From contig CAAEDK010000101.1 of NCBI GenBank assembly GCA_900754605.1, positions 1-9,514 on the forward strand: a DNA stretch of 9,514 bases, read 5' to 3'. Under the pieces are notes generated by a model, which saw only the letters and a program-made list of their open reading frames with translations, made no database searches and had not been told where the DNA came from. Below, one piece after another: positions 8,333-9,514 of the stretch. The stretch's first letter is position 1. Every line of letters begins with the position of its first letter. Source of the DNA: an uncultured Oscillospiraceae bacterium (GTDB lineage: Bacteria; Bacillota_A; Clostridia; Oscillospirales; Oscillospiraceae). A program made the translations under genes and the position numbers.

Positions 8333-8351
8333 GACCACATGTTTGACCACA
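8330..8351. repeat. Tandem 10-bp direct repeats TTTGACCACA near the attachment site
   Basis: TTTGACCACA occurs at 8330-8339 and again at 8342-8351, a 12-bp period. A third, inverted partial copy (TGGTCAA) lies at 8314-8320. All are about 115-150 bp from the tRNA-Pro fragment. Spacing and distance resemble arm-type binding sites of tyrosine integrases, which are short direct repeats flanking the core. No protein-binding evidence is available from sequence alone. Confidence 0.5.
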
Positions 8352-8418
8352 GACAGCGCCGGAGTACTCGGAAACAGTGGGATTAAGAGTGTCAAAGAGT
8401 AATCGAAATGTAGCGGAA

Positions 8419-8446
8419 ATGGTTAAAAACAACTACAAATAACCAT
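8419..8446. repeat. Small inverted repeat ATGGTTA/TAACCAT beside the attachment site
   Basis: ATGGTTA at 8419-8425 and TAACCAT at 8440-8446 are perfect inverted arms separated by 14 AT-rich nt, ending 20 bp before the tRNA fragment. This could be an integrase or excisionase site, but an inverted repeat this short in AT-rich DNA can arise by chance. Confidence 0.3.
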
Positions 8447-8465
8447 AAAAAATTTAGTTCAACCG

Positions 8466-8510
8466 TTTGGGAGCAAGATGCCGGGAGTTCGAGTCTCCCC
8501 ACTCGGACCA
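8466..8510 (+). other. Attachment-site scar: 3' fragment of a tRNA-Pro(UGG) gene
   Basis: The 45 nt fold exactly as the 3' part of a tRNA. The anticodon loop TTTGGGA (8466-8472) has anticodon TGG at 8468-8470. The 3' anticodon strand is GCAAG (8473-8477) and the variable loop is ATGCC. The T-arm is GGGAG-TTCGAGT-CTCCC (8483-8499), followed by acceptor strand CACTCGG (8500-8506), discriminator A and CCA (8508-8510). The bases before the loop (AACCG) do not pair with GCAAG, and no CCGAGTG-type 5' acceptor strand or D-arm is present upstream, so this is not a working tRNA. A displaced tRNA 3' end is what remains at the far end of an element integrated into a tRNA gene. Since the fragment reads rightwards and is followed by a terminator-like palindrome, the element lies to its left and native flank to its right. 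Confidence 0.8.
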
Positions 8511-8549
8511 AACAAGGACGGTTATTTTGATAAAATAACCGTCCTTGTT
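8511..8549 (+). terminator. Perfect 18-bp palindrome directly after the tRNA-Pro fragment, probable terminator
   Basis: AACAAGGACGGTTATTTT (8511-8528) and its exact reverse complement (8532-8549) are separated by only 3 nt. It begins on the base after the CCA end, as expected for the original terminator of the tRNA-Pro transcript. The tail after the stem is only moderately T-rich, so termination may depend on the TTGTT at the end of the stem itself. The sequence is symmetrical and could work in both directions. Confidence 0.6.
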
Positions 8550-8599
8550 CATTTCCATTCAAACTATTGCAGCACAATGGTTTCCAGCTATAAATTGTT

Positions 8600-8638
8600 A
8601 GCCGTTAAGGAGCAGTTTCCTTGACGGCTTTTCTTTTT
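8600..8638 (+). terminator. Rho-independent terminator
   Basis: AGCCGTTAAGGA (8600-8611) pairs with TCCTTGACGGCT (8618-8629) with a single G-U wobble, around a 6-nt loop. The T-rich tail TTTTCTTTTT extends through 8638. This is a textbook terminator on the plus strand. No gene directly upstream of it survives in the window, so it may have served the native tRNA-Pro locus or a lost gene. Confidence 0.8.
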
Positions 8639-8670
8639 GCCTTCAGCTACCGCGCAACCATCTCCGTGGG

Positions 8671-8702
8671 TTCAGTGGAGTATCGGTGTTCGGTGGACTA
8701 TC
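8671..8702 (+). repeat. Imperfect 14-bp direct repeat, period 18
   Basis: TTCAGTGGAGTATC (8671-8684) and TTCGGTGGACTATC (8689-8702) match at 12 of 14 positions. They lie just upstream of the promoter for the HNH-family gene and could be regulator half-sites, or chance. No function can be assigned. Confidence 0.35.
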
Positions 8703-8715
8703 CCCTCTAGTAATT

Positions 8716-8765
8716 TTGTTGCCCTCGTAGTAGAATGATATTGTACCGCGAAACGAACAATATCA
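8716..8765 (+). promoter_or_regulatory. Candidate promoter overlapped by an operator-like inverted repeat
   Basis: A weak promoter, TTGTTG (8716-8721) with 17 nt to TATTGT (8739-8744), lies ahead of the HNH-family gene. Its -10 box is inside the left arm of a perfect inverted repeat, TGATATTGT (8736-8744) and ACAATATCA (8757-8765), with a 12-nt spacer. A protein bound there would cover the -10 box and the start of transcription, which suggests repression. The promoter match is modest (3 of 6 and 4 of 6); the inverted repeat is the firmer observation. Confidence 0.4.
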
Positions 8766-8782
8766 AATGCAAGGTGATTAAC

Positions 8783-9475
8783 ATGTCAGACATTGAGCGC
8801 TTCAAAGAAGAACATCCTTCTCTTGACTCATATTGGAGATCTGTCATTTTGTTTGGGCGAAATGTGGCATCCTATAAATTTGCCTTGGCAAAAAGCTTGC
8901 TAGAGATCGCTCCTACAGGCAAAACGATCATTACTCTAGATGAGCTGGCGGTTCCGTTTTCGCAGCATCTTTGCGAGCATATTGCTACTGCGCCAAAGCA
9001 GGCAACGAGCAGTACCAGTCGTTTCTTGGACGCTTGCAAAAATTTCAATTCTGGAGCAATATCAAAAGAAAGCCTGATTGGTACTACCGTCCAATTAGGT
9101 TTTAACAATGTTATCGATGCTTTTCACGTTGTAAACGACGGTGAAATCCCCATCAGATTTTATGAAAAGGACTATCATTCTGGACGCAAGCAGATTGTTC
9201 TTACAGACGATCTATTCAAACTTCAGGACATGCCTTACTTTAAAAATCTGACCTGTGAAGCCGAAGCTCGTTGGCGCCTTGTTGAGACTGCATGGGAACT
9301 TGGCGTGTCGAGGAATCTCTTAAGCGTCGGATATGATGAGGAGAAGCAACTTCTCTTTGTGAATAATCGTTTCAGAAGAAAAGATGTAACTTCTGCCCGA
9401 GATGCACTTAACGGATATCAAAAAGGAGTCTATGAAAATTTTTCTGTAAATAAAGATTTAGAAGGTCTTCTATGA
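8783..9475 (+). CDS. N-terminal part of an HNH-endonuclease family protein, truncated before the HNH motif
   Basis: A 230-residue frame starting at ATG 8783 (AAGGTGAT at 8771-8778, 4 nt upstream). I recognise the N-terminal domain of a family of HNH-endonuclease proteins: helices LDSYWRSVILFGRNVASYKF (about 14-33), LDELAVPFSQHLCEHI (about 52-67), LGFNNVIDAFHVVNDGEIP (about 108-126), EARWRLVETAWELGVSRNLL (about 164-183) and SARDALNGYQKG (about 204-215). In the family as I recall it, GYQKG is followed by a CxxC zinc site and the DVDHFFP-type HNH motif. Here the frame instead runs into an unrelated tail and stops after 15 residues. No H-N-H residues or cysteine pair are present, so nuclease activity is unlikely. 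An upstream ATG at 8735 is possible but would overlap the operator-like repeat. An independent short helical protein is the alternative. The break point, near 9427, coincides with a change to AT-rich sequence. Confidence 0.6.
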   Translation: MSDIERFKEEHPSLDSYWRSVILFGRNVASYKFALAKSLLEIAPTGKTIITLDELAVPFSQHLCEHIATAPKQATSSTSRFLDACKNFNSGAISKESLIGTTVQLGFNNVIDAFHVVNDGEIPIRFYEKDYHSGRKQIVLTDDLFKLQDMPYFKNLTCEAEARWRLVETAWELGVSRNLLSVGYDEEKQLLFVNNRFRRKDVTSARDALNGYQKGVYENFSVNKDLEGLL

Positions 9476-9501
9476 TAAAATAATAAATCATAGGAGGCCT
9501 T
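9462..9501 (+). promoter_or_regulatory. Hairpin that sequesters the ribosome binding site of the gene at 9507
   Basis: AAGGTCTTCTATGAT (9462-9476) pairs with ATCATAGGAGGCCTT (9487-9501) through 15 positions, two of them G-U wobbles, around a 10-nt A/T loop. The right arm contains AGGAGG (9492-9497), the Shine-Dalgarno of the ATG at 9507. In RNA reading in from upstream the site would be paired. The stem ends in TTTT (9500-9503), so it may also work as a weak terminator for the truncated gene, whose stop codon lies in the left arm. Confidence 0.6.
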
Positions 9502-9506
9502 TTACT

Positions 9507-9514
9507 ATGGCGAG
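9507..9514 (+). CDS. Start of an unidentified gene, cut by the window edge
   Basis: ATG at 9507 has a perfect AGGAGG 9 nt upstream (9492-9497) and begins Met-Ala-(Arg or Ser). Only two full codons are visible, so the product cannot be named. A transposase or recombinase is plausible if an insertion element starts near 9428. Confidence 0.45.

Larger units (their letters stand above)
9428..9514 (+). mobile_element. Possible left end of an insertion element interrupting the HNH-family gene (partial)
   Basis: Family similarity of the HNH protein stops at about 9427. From there the DNA turns AT-rich and non-coding, then presents a hairpin, a buried AGGAGG and a new ATG at 9507. That is the usual architecture of an insertion-sequence end followed by its transposase gene. 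No terminal inverted repeat or target duplication can be tested because the far end is outside the window. A plain frameshifted or rearranged gene is the alternative. Confidence 0.35.

Noticed and set aside
8192..8386. Plus-strand 64-codon frame ending in LFDHMFDHRQRR
   Set aside because: The FDH repetition is only the translation of the TTTGACCACA direct repeat, and the frame spans the long hairpin; no ribosome binding site or family match.
8392..8577. Minus-strand 61-codon frame containing VGRLELPASCSQ
   Set aside because: It is the antisense of the tRNA-Pro fragment and palindrome; such peptides are a known artefact of tRNA genes.
1..9514. CRISPR array, complete integrase gene or complete tRNA
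   Set aside because: No regularly spaced repeat array, no tyrosine or serine recombinase motifs and no full cloverleaf were found on either strand.

Overview
The window looks like a genomic island in a gut-type member of the Clostridia (Firmicutes). This is inferred from strong AGGAGG-type ribosome binding sites, a DUF5348-family small protein typical of mobile DNA in gut Clostridia, moderately GC-rich coding sequence with AT-rich intergenic DNA, and Gram-positive style promoters and terminators. No species-level call is possible.

Layout. Positions 1-4352 (minus strand) carry three tightly overlapping genes of a Wadjet plasmid-defence system: jetA (MukF/kleisin-like), jetB (MukE-like) and the first 785 codons of jetC (SMC/MukB-like ATPase). 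jetC runs off the left edge, and jetD, the nuclease subunit, would be expected just beyond it. Positions 4379-4597 (plus strand) hold a small DUF5348 gene squeezed between the defence genes. Positions 4603-7758 (minus strand) encode a large PLD-nuclease/SF2-helicase/DUF3427 protein with its own good promoter at 7804-7832. The helicase and jetABC therefore lie on one strand, with DUF5348 antisense in the gap.

Positions 7833-8465 contain no convincing gene. They hold a long hairpin and a pair of 10-bp direct repeats. At 8466-8510 lies a clean 3' fragment of a tRNA-Pro(UGG) gene, from anticodon loop to CCA, whose 5' half is missing. This is the classic scar of tRNA-targeted integration: the defence genes to the left are probably island DNA, and the sequence to the right (a perfect palindrome, a rho-independent terminator, then another gene) is probably the original downstream flank or a neighbouring element.

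Positions 8783-9475 (plus strand) encode what looks like the N-terminal part of an HNH-endonuclease family protein. It loses its expected continuation just where the zinc-binding HNH region should start. The following sequence has a hairpin that buries a strong Shine-Dalgarno site in front of a new ATG at 9507, which suggests that an insertion element begins near 9428. Functionally, the window combines plasmid defence (Wadjet), a second probable nucleic-acid-targeting enzyme (helicase/PLD) and traces of at least one, probably two, mobile insertions.
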